12,119 bases of DNA from Chitinivibrionales bacterium (GTDB lineage: Bacteria; Fibrobacterota; Chitinivibrionia; Chitinivibrionales; FEN-1185). A program made the position numbers and the translations under genes. Every line of letters starts with the position of its first letter. Within the stretch, counting starts at the first letter, position 1. This document shows, piece after piece, positions 1 through 6,454 of this stretch. The notes beneath the pieces were generated by a model, which was not told where the DNA came from, ran no database searches, and saw only the letters and a list, made by a program, of their open reading frames with translations. The stretch covers positions 1-12,119 of the forward strand of contig JAQUMP010000048.1 in assembly GCA_028718065.1 (NCBI GenBank), in the 5' to 3' direction.

Positions 1-312
1 AACGGCGGCACCGAAGTTTTCTGCATAAAAATAGACGCCGAGGGCAAACCCTTGGAAAACATGACCGGCATGAGCATCCCCGAGGAAGTCCGTTTTATGG
101 ATCTGCCGGGCCGGCGCTCGCATGAATATTTCCCCAAAATTGACAATACGGGAACGGTGATGGTCTGGTGCGCGACCCAGTTCGGTCACGAGCACGACAT
201 CGCCGATTACGAGGTTTACGAATGGCGCATCGGCACGGAAGCCAAAAGCGCGGTGCGCCTTACTTTCCATAGCGGCAACGACCGCTGGCCCGATATTTAT
301 CTCACTAAATAG
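1..312 (+). CDS. C-terminal part of a TolB/PD40-type beta-propeller-like protein (5' truncated by the window)
   Basis: The reading frame is open from base 1 and ends at the TAG at 310-312, so only about the last 103 residues are visible and the true start lies upstream. Near the end the protein reads AVRLTFHSGNDRWPDIYLTK. This fits the 'LT...(G)...P..SPDG/W' blade pattern of TolB-like PD40 propeller repeats, and an earlier stretch (HEYFPKIDNTGTVMVW) looks like another blade. Proteins of this kind are usually exported to the periplasm or outer envelope and act as protein-binding scaffolds. No catalytic residues can be identified. The family call is from repeat style only, and a different propeller family is possible. 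A strong terminator follows about 80 bp downstream. Confidence 0.55.
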   Translation, partial: NGGTEVFCIKIDAEGKPLENMTGMSIPEEVRFMDLPGRRSHEYFPKIDNTGTVMVWCATQFGHEHDIADYEVYEWRIGTEAKSAVRLTFHSGNDRWPDIYLTK

Positions 313-391
313 GCGCGCGTCAACGTGCTTTTGATTCTGTTTCCAAGACAGTCCGGGCATCGAAGATACAGATTTTGCGGGGAAACAAAGC

Positions 392-433
392 AAGGGGGCA
401 TTCCTGTTCTAAGAACAAGAATGCCCCCTTTTT
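392..433 (+). terminator. Strong intrinsic terminator, probably bidirectional
   Basis: A perfect 12-bp stem (392-403 with 419-430) is followed, after one mismatch, by 5 more pairs (405-409 with 413-417) and a 3-nt loop. A T-run (429-433) trails it on the plus strand. It ends transcription of the propeller gene. An A pair at the other end gives weaker function on the minus strand, where it would sit just after the tRNA-Ser 3' remnant at 439-454. It resembles the tRNA terminator at 2653-2691 in core sequence and position. Confidence 0.85.
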
Positions 434-438
434 ATATA

Positions 439-454
439 GCGGAGAGGCAGGGAT
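439..454 (-). repeat. tRNA-Ser 3'-end remnant, putative attachment (att) core
   Basis: These 16 bases are identical to 2700-2715, which is the 3' end of the intact tRNA-Ser: T-arm 3' half, acceptor strand, discriminator G and the first C of CCA. The remainder of a tRNA is absent here. On the outer side the similarity continues imperfectly through the adjacent terminator: GAAACAAAG occurs at 382-390 and at 2644-2652, and both hairpins share GGCATT/AATGCC stems. Short duplications of tRNA 3' ends are the classic scar of tyrosine-recombinase integration. The alternative is a decayed tandem tRNA-Ser copy. Confidence 0.6.
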
Positions 455-888
455 GTTCGTTCCTGATTGTAAACTATTGGAACCGTTCGCCTTACCACCG
501 CTTTTAGCCATGTTTTAGCCACAAGGCTCGGTTACGATGGGAAAACATTGCACAATAACAAACAAATAAATAATTGCCGCCAGAACGGATTGAATGAAAT
601 ATTGTCCTCTTGGCAACCTGCTTTTGCCTACGCAGAGACTGCAATGCCCGCAGGCAACCCGTTCAATCCGCCGCCTATAAAAATGAGGTAAGCAAGAGAA
701 AAGAATTTGCTTTGTCGCCTTTTGTTGGTAATTTCACGACTCCATTTTCCATTATGGTTTCTCAAAAATAGCTTTTGCATTTCACGCTTTTAATTATTCC
801 TTATTTTGACCTCCACAAATCCGGTTAGGATTTTTTATTGTCTTAAAAATCATGCATTATTCCTTAAATATATTTCTTTTCACCCGCT
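455..888. other. Gene-less AT-rich stretch upstream of abiE
   Basis: I see no credible coding region here. Two pieces of structure are visible. One is a nested inverted repeat at 586-670 (separate entry). The other is an 11-bp direct repeat ATTATTCCTTA at 793-803 and 856-866. The part from about 680 to 880 is clearly AT-richer than the window average. It may be the decayed interior of the islet, where recombination genes would once have been. Confidence 0.5.
586..670. repeat. Nested inverted repeat (possible structured RNA or DNA site)
   Basis: The outer arms CGGATTGAA (586-594) and TTCAATCCG (662-670) are perfect complements. Inside them TTGCCT (624-629) pairs with AGGCAA (652-657), and inside that GCAG (632-635) pairs with CTGC (639-642) around a 3-nt loop. 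Three nested helices in 85 bases give a possible folded element. It is not followed by a T-run, so it is not an ordinary terminator. The function is unknown, and a chance arrangement cannot be excluded without folding statistics. Confidence 0.4.
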
Positions 889-917
889 TTGGCGAAATGT
901 ATACTTCCTAATATAAT
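889..917 (+). promoter_or_regulatory. Sigma-70-type promoter of abiEi-abiEii
   Basis: TTGGCG (889-894) is separated by exactly 17 nt from a perfect TATAAT (912-917). Transcription would start near 923-925, only about 8-10 nt before the ATG at 933, so the mRNA leader is very short. The -10 box lies at the centre of the palindrome at 898-932, so a bound repressor would block RNA polymerase directly. Confidence 0.7.
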
Positions 918-932
918 ATTAGGAAACATACA
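898..932. promoter_or_regulatory. Palindromic operator, probably bound by AbiEi
   Basis: This is a 35-nt dyad centred on base 915. The inner arms TTCCTAATAT (905-914) and ATATTAGGAA (916-925) are perfect. After two mismatched positions the outer arms TGTAT (898-902) and ATACA (928-932) match again, giving 15 of 17 pairs. It ends one base before the abiEi start codon and contains the -10 box and the only Shine-Dalgarno candidate (AGGA, 921-924). AbiEi antitoxins of characterised AbiE systems repress their own promoter through inverted repeats, so autoregulation here is a well-founded inference. Confidence 0.7.
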
Positions 933-1544
933 ATGCCCACCACACGCGCAAAACTCGAAGGCCGGTTATATGCCGTTGCTCAACAGCAGCAGGGGTATTT
1001 TACCGCGCAACAAGCCATAAAAGCCGGTTACCATGATTCCATCCATCCTTATCATGTCCGGCAAGGCAACTGGTTCCGTGAAGGACGCGGAATTTACCGG
1101 CTTGTCAAATACCCCCTTTCCTTAGATTCTCATTATGTCCCCTGGTCCCTTTGGTCTCGTAATAAGAAAGGAGTACCTCAAGGTGTTTTCTCGCATGTAA
1201 CCGCGCTCAGTATGTACGACCTTTCGGACGCAAATCCGGCTAAAATACACATGACCGTGCCCCCTGGCTTTCGCAGGCATAGCAAGATTCCAAAGATTCT
1301 TGTTCTCCATAAAGGGATTTTATCACCAGCAGATTTAGAAGAACGCGAGGGCTATCGTGTTACGCGCCCCATTCGGACTGTCTATGATTTGCTTCGCGGA
1401 GGCTCAACATCGACGGATATAATCCGTCAGGCGCTGGAAGAAGGGTTTGCGCGAGGCTTGATTACTCGAAAAGAAATTGAGGTCCTTCCGGCTGAATTTC
1501 CGGCTGAAAAGTATTTATTCAAGGGTTTAATCAAGAAAGGCTGA
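933..1544 (+). CDS. abiEi: AbiEi-type antitoxin and transcriptional regulator (type IV toxin-antitoxin)
   Basis: This 203-residue protein has the usual AbiEi layout. An N-terminal winged-helix DNA-binding segment (about residues 5-60) includes GYFTAQQAIKAGY and a following WFREGRGIYRL stretch typical of the family. The rest is the antitoxin domain, with FSHVTALSMYDLSD, the IHMTVPPG segment and RPIRTVYDLLR near residue 150. In characterised AbiE systems this protein represses the operon and counteracts AbiEii without forming a stable complex. The ATG at 933 is chosen because the operator ends right before it and AGGA lies 8 nt upstream. The partner gene begins 6 nt after the stop codon, so the two are co-transcribed. 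Family assignment is confident, and repression by the palindrome is inferred. Confidence 0.85.
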   Translation: MPTTRAKLEGRLYAVAQQQQGYFTAQQAIKAGYHDSIHPYHVRQGNWFREGRGIYRLVKYPLSLDSHYVPWSLWSRNKKGVPQGVFSHVTALSMYDLSDANPAKIHMTVPPGFRRHSKIPKILVLHKGILSPADLEEREGYRVTRPIRTVYDLLRGGSTSTDIIRQALEEGFARGLITRKEIEVLPAEFPAEKYLFKGLIKKG

Positions 1545-1550
1545 CGCTCA

Positions 1551-2405
1551 ATGCCTCCCAGAGTTTATGCAAGCGCATCGGCATTCCGTACTGCCGTGGA
1601 AACTCGTCTTATGCAGCTTGTTGCAAAAGAAGGCCAGGAAATCATGCGTCTGCGCAGACAGTTCACCTTTGACCGTTTTTTGTGCAGAGTTTTCCACGAT
1701 AAAAAAGATATGGTCATGCTCAAGGGCGGTTACGCGATAGAACTGCGGGTTGCCGAGGCAAGGACAACCAAGAATATCGACCTGTGCATGAAAAAAGTCC
1801 GTGGCGCAACGCCTTCACCGGAAGAGTTGCATTCTTTCTTCCAGGAAAAAGCCGTCCTGCAGCTCGGGGATTTTATGATATTCAAGGTTTTTCCTCCATC
1901 CCGCCTCCTTGTCAATGCCGTTTACGGGGGACGTCGGTTTACCGTTGATGCTTCAATGGCCGGCCGCCTGTTCACCAAGTTCTCAATCGATGTTTCCATT
2001 GGCGACGGCTGGATTGACGACCAGGACAGCCTTCAAGGGCGCGACTGGCTGGCCTTTGCGGGTGTTCCGCCGCTTGGATTTCCGGCAACCACCATCGAGC
2101 AGCAGCTTGCCGAGAAAATCCATTCGTACTCGTTACCGCGGCAAAAACCAAATTCCCGCGTCAAAGACTTGGTAGACATTGTCCTCCTTACGCGGAATTT
2201 CAATATTAACAAAGAGCGAATGGTGGAGTCTTTAAAGCGGACGTTCAAACTCCGCAAGACACATTCCATTCCCGATAAACTTTCGCCGCCGCCTGCGGCC
2301 TGGGGAAAAACATTTTTAGAGCTTGCGAACGAAAGTGAACTAAAACTGGATCTCGATGGGGCGTTTACACATCTGAAAGACTTTTATGAAAACAGTGCTA
2401 AATAG
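1551..2405 (+). CDS. abiEii: AbiEii-type nucleotidyltransferase toxin
   Basis: The protein has 284 residues and the nucleotidyltransferase features of the AbiEii/AbiGii family. These are KGG at 58-60 followed by ARTTKNIDL (70-78), a further carboxylate in FSIDVSIGD (D147), AEKIHSYS with K189, and the RVKDLVDIVLL helix (203-213). AbiEii toxins are cytoplasmic nucleotidyltransferases; studied relatives attack tRNA or use GTP, stop growth and abort phage infection. The family's DxD metal motif reads N75-I-D77 here, so the first Asp is replaced by Asn. This may lower or abolish activity, or may be tolerated. The gene sits 6 nt behind abiEi, and AAAGG about 10 nt upstream can serve as the ribosome site. 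I am sure of the family but unsure of activity and substrate. Confidence 0.85.
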   Translation: MPPRVYASASAFRTAVETRLMQLVAKEGQEIMRLRRQFTFDRFLCRVFHDKKDMVMLKGGYAIELRVAEARTTKNIDLCMKKVRGATPSPEELHSFFQEKAVLQLGDFMIFKVFPPSRLLVNAVYGGRRFTVDASMAGRLFTKFSIDVSIGDGWIDDQDSLQGRDWLAFAGVPPLGFPATTIEQQLAEKIHSYSLPRQKPNSRVKDLVDIVLLTRNFNINKERMVESLKRTFKLRKTHSIPDKLSPPPAAWGKTFLELANESELKLDLDGAFTHLKDFYENSAK

Positions 2406-2652
2406 TGCATGGCTGTCAGAAATTTCATCACAAACAGTTGACCTATTCGTATTCGACCGCCGTGGTTTTTCTGTGTAAGCCGTATAATTTTCCCGCATAT
2501 TTTTCTCATAAAAATCCGCTTTTTTTTAATATCAAATTTTAGCCCCATTTCGCCATGAGCAATAGAAAAGAGGGGTAAGGGATGGATAACAACGGATAGA
2601 AACTTCAGTAGGATCGCATGTTGAAAAGCTACATTTTAGCAAAGAAACAAAG
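2406..2652. other. Short gene-less spacer between abiEii and the tRNA terminator
   Basis: I see no coding region and no clear terminator after abiEii; a T-rich tract near 2520 has no convincing stem before it. The stretch ends in GAAACAAAG (2644-2652), which repeats 382-390 at the other end of the islet. Confidence 0.4.
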
Positions 2653-2691
2653 AAAAATGGCATTTCCTGCTTAAACCAGGGAATGCCATTT
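2653..2691 (-). terminator. Intrinsic terminator of tRNA-Ser
   Basis: Arms 2655-2664 and 2682-2691 form 10 perfect pairs. The stem extends through a G-T wobble and four more pairs (2666-2669 with 2677-2680) to a 7-nt loop. On the minus strand the stem runs into a T tract (bases 2657-2653), about 7 nt after the tRNA CCA end. It shares core sequence with the hairpin at 392-433, as if both derive from one tRNA-terminator unit. Confidence 0.8.
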
Positions 2692-2697
2692 GTAAAT

Positions 2698-2788
2698 TGG
2701 CGGAGAGGCAGGGATTTGAACCCTGGGAACCCACGAGGAGTTCAATGGTTTTCGAGACCATCCCGATCAACCGCTCTGGCACCTCTCC
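2698..2788 (-). tRNA. tRNA-Ser (anticodon CGA), CCA encoded
   Basis: Read on the minus strand, the acceptor arm GGAGAGG pairs with CCTCTCC, followed by discriminator G and an encoded CCA. The anticodon arm is ATGGT-CTCGAAA-ACCAT, so the anticodon is CGA, which reads UCG serine codons. A long variable arm, expected for class II tRNA-Ser, precedes the T arm with GGTTCAAATCC. The total length of 91 nt is normal for tRNA-Ser. Its last 16 bases without the final CA are duplicated at 439-454, marking it as a likely integration target. Confidence 0.95.
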
Positions 2789-2794
2789 GTTAGT

Positions 2795-2824
2795 AAAATA
2801 AATCCAAACCCCACCCATAATCAA
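2795..2824 (-). promoter_or_regulatory. Candidate tRNA-Ser promoter
   Basis: On the minus strand TTGATT (2824-2819) and TATTTT (2800-2795) are 18 nt apart, and the -10 box lies 6 nt before the tRNA 5' end. The position is plausible but the match to consensus is only moderate. Confidence 0.35.
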
Positions 2825-2875
2825 TGATCGAAGCAAAGCCGCACATCTCCGGGCCTGCGCCCCGCGATTTCTTTA

Positions 2876-2904
2876 TTGACAAAGCACCTCAGCCGCTCTA
2901 TTTT
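2876..2904 (+). promoter_or_regulatory. Promoter of the sugar ABC transporter operon
   Basis: A perfect TTGACA (2876-2881) is separated by 17 nt from TATTTT (2899-2904). The start point would be near 2911, giving a leader of about 36 nt before the ATG at 2947. No operator palindrome is obvious around it. Confidence 0.6.
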
Positions 2905-2946
2905 TTAGAATACTTTTCCTTTTTTTTAAACGAAAGGACGGGACTT

Positions 2947-3918
2947 ATGCGGCGTTTTTGGCTTGCATGGTTAGCGGCAGCGGCGATCGTGCCGGTTGCC
3001 TGCGTTCAACACCACACAACAACCATCGCGGTGATACCCAAGGGCACCTCGCACGTTTTCTGGAAATCGGTGCATGCCGGAGCGGTCAAGGCGGCGCAGG
3101 AGCAGGGCGTGGCGATCGTCTGGCAGGGGCCGCAGCGCGAAGACGACCGCACCTTGCAAATTGAGGTGGTGCAGAATTTCATCAGCCGCGGCGTAAGCGC
3201 CATCGTACTGGCGCCGCTTGACGAAACGGCATTAGTGCGGCCGGTGGAAGCGGCGCTCAAGCGCGGCATAAAAGTGGTGATCATCGATTCCGATTTAAAA
3301 TCGGGCGGCTACAGCAGTTTTGTGGCCACCGACAACTACGCCGGCGGCAAAATGGCGGCCCGCCGCCTTGCCGAGCTCATCGGCGGCACGGGCAACGTGC
3401 TCATGATGCGCTACGTGGAAGGATCGGCCAGCACCGCCAACCGCGAACGGGGGTTCCTTGACGGCATGAAAGAATTCGCTCCCGCGGCAGTGCTAGTATC
3501 CACCGACCAATACGGCGGCGCCACGGCCGAATCGGCCCTGCAGGCCGGGCAGAACCTTCTTAACAAATACACATCCCTGGCCGGCATTTTCTGCCCCAAC
3601 GAATCCTCGACCTTCGGCATGCTGCGCGCGCTGGAGACCGCCGGGAAAGCCGGCGCGATTAAATTCGTCGGCTTTGACGCCAGCGGGCCGCTGCTTAGCG
3701 GTTTACAAAGCGGCAAAATCCAGGGCCTTATAGTCCAGGACCCGTTCAAGATGGGTTACGTTGGCGTAACCACCGCCGTCGCCGCCCTTAAAGGAGCGGC
3801 CGTGGAAAAGCGCATCGACACCGGCGTGCGCCTGATTACTCCCGAAAACGTAGGCGATCCCCAGATCAAGGAACTTATCGCTCCCGACCTCAAGCGCTGG
3901 CTGGCCGAAGAAAAATAG
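2947..3918 (+). CDS. Sugar ABC transporter substrate-binding lipoprotein (RbsB-like)
   Basis: The protein has 323 residues from the chosen ATG. Translation from 2947 gives an Arg-rich start, a hydrophobic run and VPVAC with Cys19 as the likely lipidation site, and AAAGGAC lies upstream. The in-frame ATG at 2824 would bury this signal and sits upstream of the promoter, so it is rejected. After the lipobox, TTIAVIPKGTSHVFW begins a type I periplasmic-binding fold of the ribose/galactose class, with VSAIVLAPLDETAL, VVIIDSD, TDNYAGGKMAAR and IKFVGFDAS as family landmarks. It would capture a sugar outside the cytoplasmic membrane and hand it to the permease encoded two genes later. The specific sugar cannot be read from sequence. 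The ATPase gene starts 4 nt after the stop codon. Confidence 0.88.
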   Translation: MRRFWLAWLAAAAIVPVACVQHHTTTIAVIPKGTSHVFWKSVHAGAVKAAQEQGVAIVWQGPQREDDRTLQIEVVQNFISRGVSAIVLAPLDETALVRPVEAALKRGIKVVIIDSDLKSGGYSSFVATDNYAGGKMAARRLAELIGGTGNVLMMRYVEGSASTANRERGFLDGMKEFAPAAVLVSTDQYGGATAESALQAGQNLLNKYTSLAGIFCPNESSTFGMLRALETAGKAGAIKFVGFDASGPLLSGLQSGKIQGLIVQDPFKMGYVGVTTAVAALKGAAVEKRIDTGVRLITPENVGDPQIKELIAPDLKRWLAEEK

Positions 3919-3922
3919 GAAC

Positions 3923-5458
3923 ATGGCTGCAAACGCTCTTCTGGTAATGCAGGGGATCGGCAAGCGCTTTGGGCCGGTCCGGGCCCTAAAAGAGGTTGAT
4001 CTCTGCGTCAATCGCGGCGAAGTATACGCCCTGATCGGCGAGAATGGCGCCGGCAAGAGCACGCTCATGAAAATCCTCAGCGGCGCCCTTGCGCCGGACA
4101 GCGGTACGATTACCCTGAACGGACTTCCCTACCGGCCCCGATCGCCCAAAGAAGCGCGCCGCTGCGGCATTGCCATGATGTACCAGGAACCGACCCTGGC
4201 GCCGCACTTGACAGTAGAAGAAAACATCACCCTGGGCCTCGAAAAACACACGGCCGGATTTCTTAAATCGCAGCGTAGCGGCGTTGCCGCGGCGCTCGCC
4301 GGTTTGGGGCATGGCCGGATCGATCCGCGCAAGCCCGTATCGTCGCTTGGCATCGGGGAGAAACAGATCGTGGAAATCGCCCGCGCCCTCATGACCAACG
4401 CCGCCCTTATAATTTTTGACGAGCCTACCAGCTCGCTTTCGTCAACGGACACGCAGGCGCTTTTCCGCGCCATTAAAGCGCTCACTCAAAAAGGGATCGC
4501 CGTTATATATATCAGCCATTTTCTGGAAGAAGTCCGGCAGATCGCCGACCGCTTTAGCGTGCTGCGCGACGGCGCGAGCGTCGCGCAGGGGGAGCTCGCA
4601 AACACGCCGCCGGCGGAAATAATCCGGCACATGGTGGGGCGTCCCCTAACGGAAATGTTTCCGCGCATCGCGCATGCCGCGGGGGAAGAGCTATTGTGTG
4701 TTACGCAGGCCTCCCTGCCGCCTGCCCTTACAGCGGCGTCGCTCACGCTGCACCGGGGAGAAATTCTGGGAATTGCCGGGCTTGTCGGCGCCGGCCGCAC
4801 CGAACTGCTGCAAACGATCTTCGGCTTGCAAAAGGCCGCGGGCGGCGCGATTTACCTGCGCGGCGCCGGCACGCGGCCCCTTTGGCCGGCCTCGCCCCGG
4901 CGCTCGCTTGAAAAGGGCATGGACCTGCTGAGCGAAAACCGCAAGGAGGAAGGCCTGGCAATTAACCTGTCCGTAAAGGAAAACATCACCCTCGCTTCGC
5001 TTTTTCGTTTTGTCGGCCGGTACGGCATCTTGATAAATGAAAAAGACGAAACCGCGGCGGTTTCGGCCCGCATCGCGGCGCTGGACATACACTGCAAGGG
5101 CCCGGCGCAGAAAGTGGCCGAGCTTTCGGGCGGCAACCAGCAGAAAGCGGCCATCGCCCGGATTCTTGTTGACGAAAGCGATATAATCCTGCTGGACGAA
5201 CCCACGCGCGGCATCGATGTAGGCAGCAAGGCCGAAATTTACCGGCTTATCGGCGCGCTGGCCGCGCAGGGCAAGGGCATCGTCCTGGTAAGTTCGTATC
5301 TGCCCGAATTGTTCGGCGTCTGCGATACGCTGGCCGTCATGTACCGCGGGGTCTTGAGCCCGATTTTTCCCCGCGATCATTGGAGCGAAGAAACGGTGAT
5401 GCAGTGGGCGACCGGGGGAACGGACGCCTGCATATTGACAAAAGAGATACTACTATGA
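3923..5458 (+). CDS. Sugar ABC transporter ATPase with two nucleotide-binding domains (RbsA/MglA-like)
   Basis: The 511-residue protein has two ABC domains, as in RbsA, MglA and XylG. Domain 1 has Walker A GENGAGKST (39-47), Q-loop YQEP (87-90), signature SLGIGEKQ (141-148), Walker B LIIFDEPTS (162-170) and the switch His199. Domain 2 has a degenerate Walker A GLVGAGRTE (286-294), a good signature LSGGNQQ (401-407), Walker B ILLDEPTRG (422-430) and Ser in place of the switch His (VSSYLPEL). This asymmetry is normal for the family. The protein drives sugar import by ATP hydrolysis at the inner face of the membrane. It starts 4 nt after the binding-protein stop codon and overlaps the permease start by 4 bases (ATGA), so the three genes form one operon. 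Length is close to the family norm of about 500. Confidence 0.95.
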   Translation: MAANALLVMQGIGKRFGPVRALKEVDLCVNRGEVYALIGENGAGKSTLMKILSGALAPDSGTITLNGLPYRPRSPKEARRCGIAMMYQEPTLAPHLTVEENITLGLEKHTAGFLKSQRSGVAAALAGLGHGRIDPRKPVSSLGIGEKQIVEIARALMTNAALIIFDEPTSSLSSTDTQALFRAIKALTQKGIAVIYISHFLEEVRQIADRFSVLRDGASVAQGELANTPPAEIIRHMVGRPLTEMFPRIAHAAGEELLCVTQASLPPALTAASLTLHRGEILGIAGLVGAGRTELLQTIFGLQKAAGGAIYLRGAGTRPLWPASPRRSLEKGMDLLSENRKEEGLAINLSVKENITLASLFRFVGRYGILINEKDETAAVSARIAALDIHCKGPAQKVAELSGGNQQKAAIARILVDESDIILLDEPTRGIDVGSKAEIYRLIGALAAQGKGIVLVSSYLPELFGVCDTLAVMYRGVLSPIFPRDHWSEETVMQWATGGTDACILTKEILL

Positions 5459-6423
5459 AAAACCTGCGCTACCTCCTGCGGATGCTCGGCCCGTTTTTAG
5501 GGTTGTTCCTGGTTTTTATGCTGTTTGTCGGCCTGGCGCCGGCCGCATTTTATTCGCTCTACAACCTTAAAACCATTGTAACGCAGACCGTAATCATCGG
5601 CATCGGTGCGCTCGGCATGACGCTCGTTATCATCAGCGGCGGCATCGACCTGAGCATCGGTTCGGTGATCGCGCTGGGCACGGTAGTGGCCGCCCGCACG
5701 CTTAATCTGGGCGGCACGCCGGGCACGCTGCTGCCGCTGGGCGCCGCCGCGGCCGCGCTGGCGGTATGCGCATCCGCCGGGCTTATGAATGGCTTTACTT
5801 CCGCAAAATTTAAGATCGTCCCTTTTATCGTTACGCTCGGCACCATGCAAATCGCCCGGGGGGTCGCCAAATGGCTGGGCCGCGAGCAAACGGTGATCGC
5901 GCCGCCCACCTGGCTCAACTCCTGGATGGAGGTCGACCCCACGCCGGCCTGGCTCATATTTTCACCCGGCGTATGGCTGCTGATAATCTTGACAATAGGC
6001 ATGACGGTCCTTCTTAAAAAAACCGTGTTCGGCCGCTACGTGTTCGCGCTTGGATCAAACGAAGCCACCGCGCGCCTGTGCGGCATCGATGTGGTAAAGC
6101 ACCGCATCATCATTTATATGCTCTGCGGCCTGTTCGCCGGCCTGGCGGGGATCATGCAGTTTGCCAATCTTACCGTTGGAGACCCTACCGCAGCGCAGGG
6201 CATGGAGCTTGATATTATCGCGGCCGTGGTCATCGGCGGCGGCTCCCTGAGCGGCGGCGAAGGCAGCGCGCTCGGTTCGCTTATCGGCGCGCTGATGATG
6301 GCGGTGTTGCGCAACGGCTGCAATGTGGTGGGCATTCCCAATTATGTGCAGAACATCCTGATCGGCGCCATTATCATCGGCGCCGTGGCCGTGGACCGCT
6401 ACAAGCAGCGCATGCCGGCGTAA
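5455..6423 (+). CDS. Sugar ABC transporter permease (RbsC-like)
   Basis: This 322-residue, very hydrophobic protein has about eight to ten membrane segments. Family landmarks are GMTLVIISGGIDLSIGS (54-70), the cytoplasmic coupling loop FGRYVFALGSNEATARLCGI (192-211), GGGSLSGGEG (261-270) and the last segments up to DRYKQR. It would form the membrane channel, probably as a homodimer with the ATPase. The start at 5455 is chosen because it overlaps the ATPase stop as ATGA, which implies translational coupling; a longer in-frame start at 5380 would run through the ATPase coding region. No kinase, mutarotase or sugar regulator follows, and the next gene is an antitoxin behind its own promoter. No clear terminator is seen after the stop codon. 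Confidence 0.93.
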   Translation: MKNLRYLLRMLGPFLGLFLVFMLFVGLAPAAFYSLYNLKTIVTQTVIIGIGALGMTLVIISGGIDLSIGSVIALGTVVAARTLNLGGTPGTLLPLGAAAAALAVCASAGLMNGFTSAKFKIVPFIVTLGTMQIARGVAKWLGREQTVIAPPTWLNSWMEVDPTPAWLIFSPGVWLLIILTIGMTVLLKKTVFGRYVFALGSNEATARLCGIDVVKHRIIIYMLCGLFAGLAGIMQFANLTVGDPTAAQGMELDIIAAVVIGGGSLSGGEGSALGSLIGALMMAVLRNGCNVVGIPNYVQNILIGAIIIGAVAVDRYKQRMPA

Positions 6424-6454
6424 TCTCAATTAAAAGTGCCTAAAACCATCCGGG

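Larger units (their letters stand above)
439..2715. mobile_element. Putative tRNA-Ser-anchored genomic islet carrying abiE
   Basis: The segment is bounded by direct repeats of the tRNA-Ser 3' end (439-454 and 2700-2715), about 2.26 kb apart. It contains only the AbiE toxin-antitoxin pair plus AT-rich non-coding DNA, which contrasts with the GC-rich chromosomal genes on both sides. The intact tRNA lies at one end and the 3' remnant at the other, which is the geometry expected after integration into a tRNA gene. No integrase or excisionase is present, so it would be a deletion remnant or a passively mobilised islet. The boundary call rests on the repeats alone. Confidence 0.4.

Noticed and set aside
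325..507. Small ORFs on both strands between the propeller gene and the islet
   Set aside because: Both run straight through the perfect terminator hairpin and the tRNA remnant, so coding is very unlikely.
586..670. Integron attC site
   Set aside because: The nested palindrome resembles attC in size, but the end boxes do not fit RYYYAAC and GTTRRRY, and no integron integrase or cassette array is present.
793..866. CRISPR or iteron array from the repeat ATTATTCCTTA
   Set aside because: There are only two copies of 11 bp in AT-rich DNA, with no regular third copy and no replication or cas genes nearby.
586..932. Retron or reverse-transcriptase-linked non-coding RNA
   Set aside because: A folded region sits before a two-gene defence operon, but neither gene is a reverse transcriptase; both are AbiE family.
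2824..2946. Longer N-terminus for the sugar-binding protein starting at 2824
   Set aside because: It would start upstream of the promoter (2876-2904), overlaps the tRNA promoter region and would bury a clear lipoprotein signal. ATG 2947 has a good ribosome site and gives a normal signal peptide.
4691..5380. Long minus-strand open frame (229 codons) inside the ATPase gene
   Set aside because: It is antisense to a well-conserved ABC ATPase with high GC third positions, has no family resemblance and is best explained as a codon-bias shadow.
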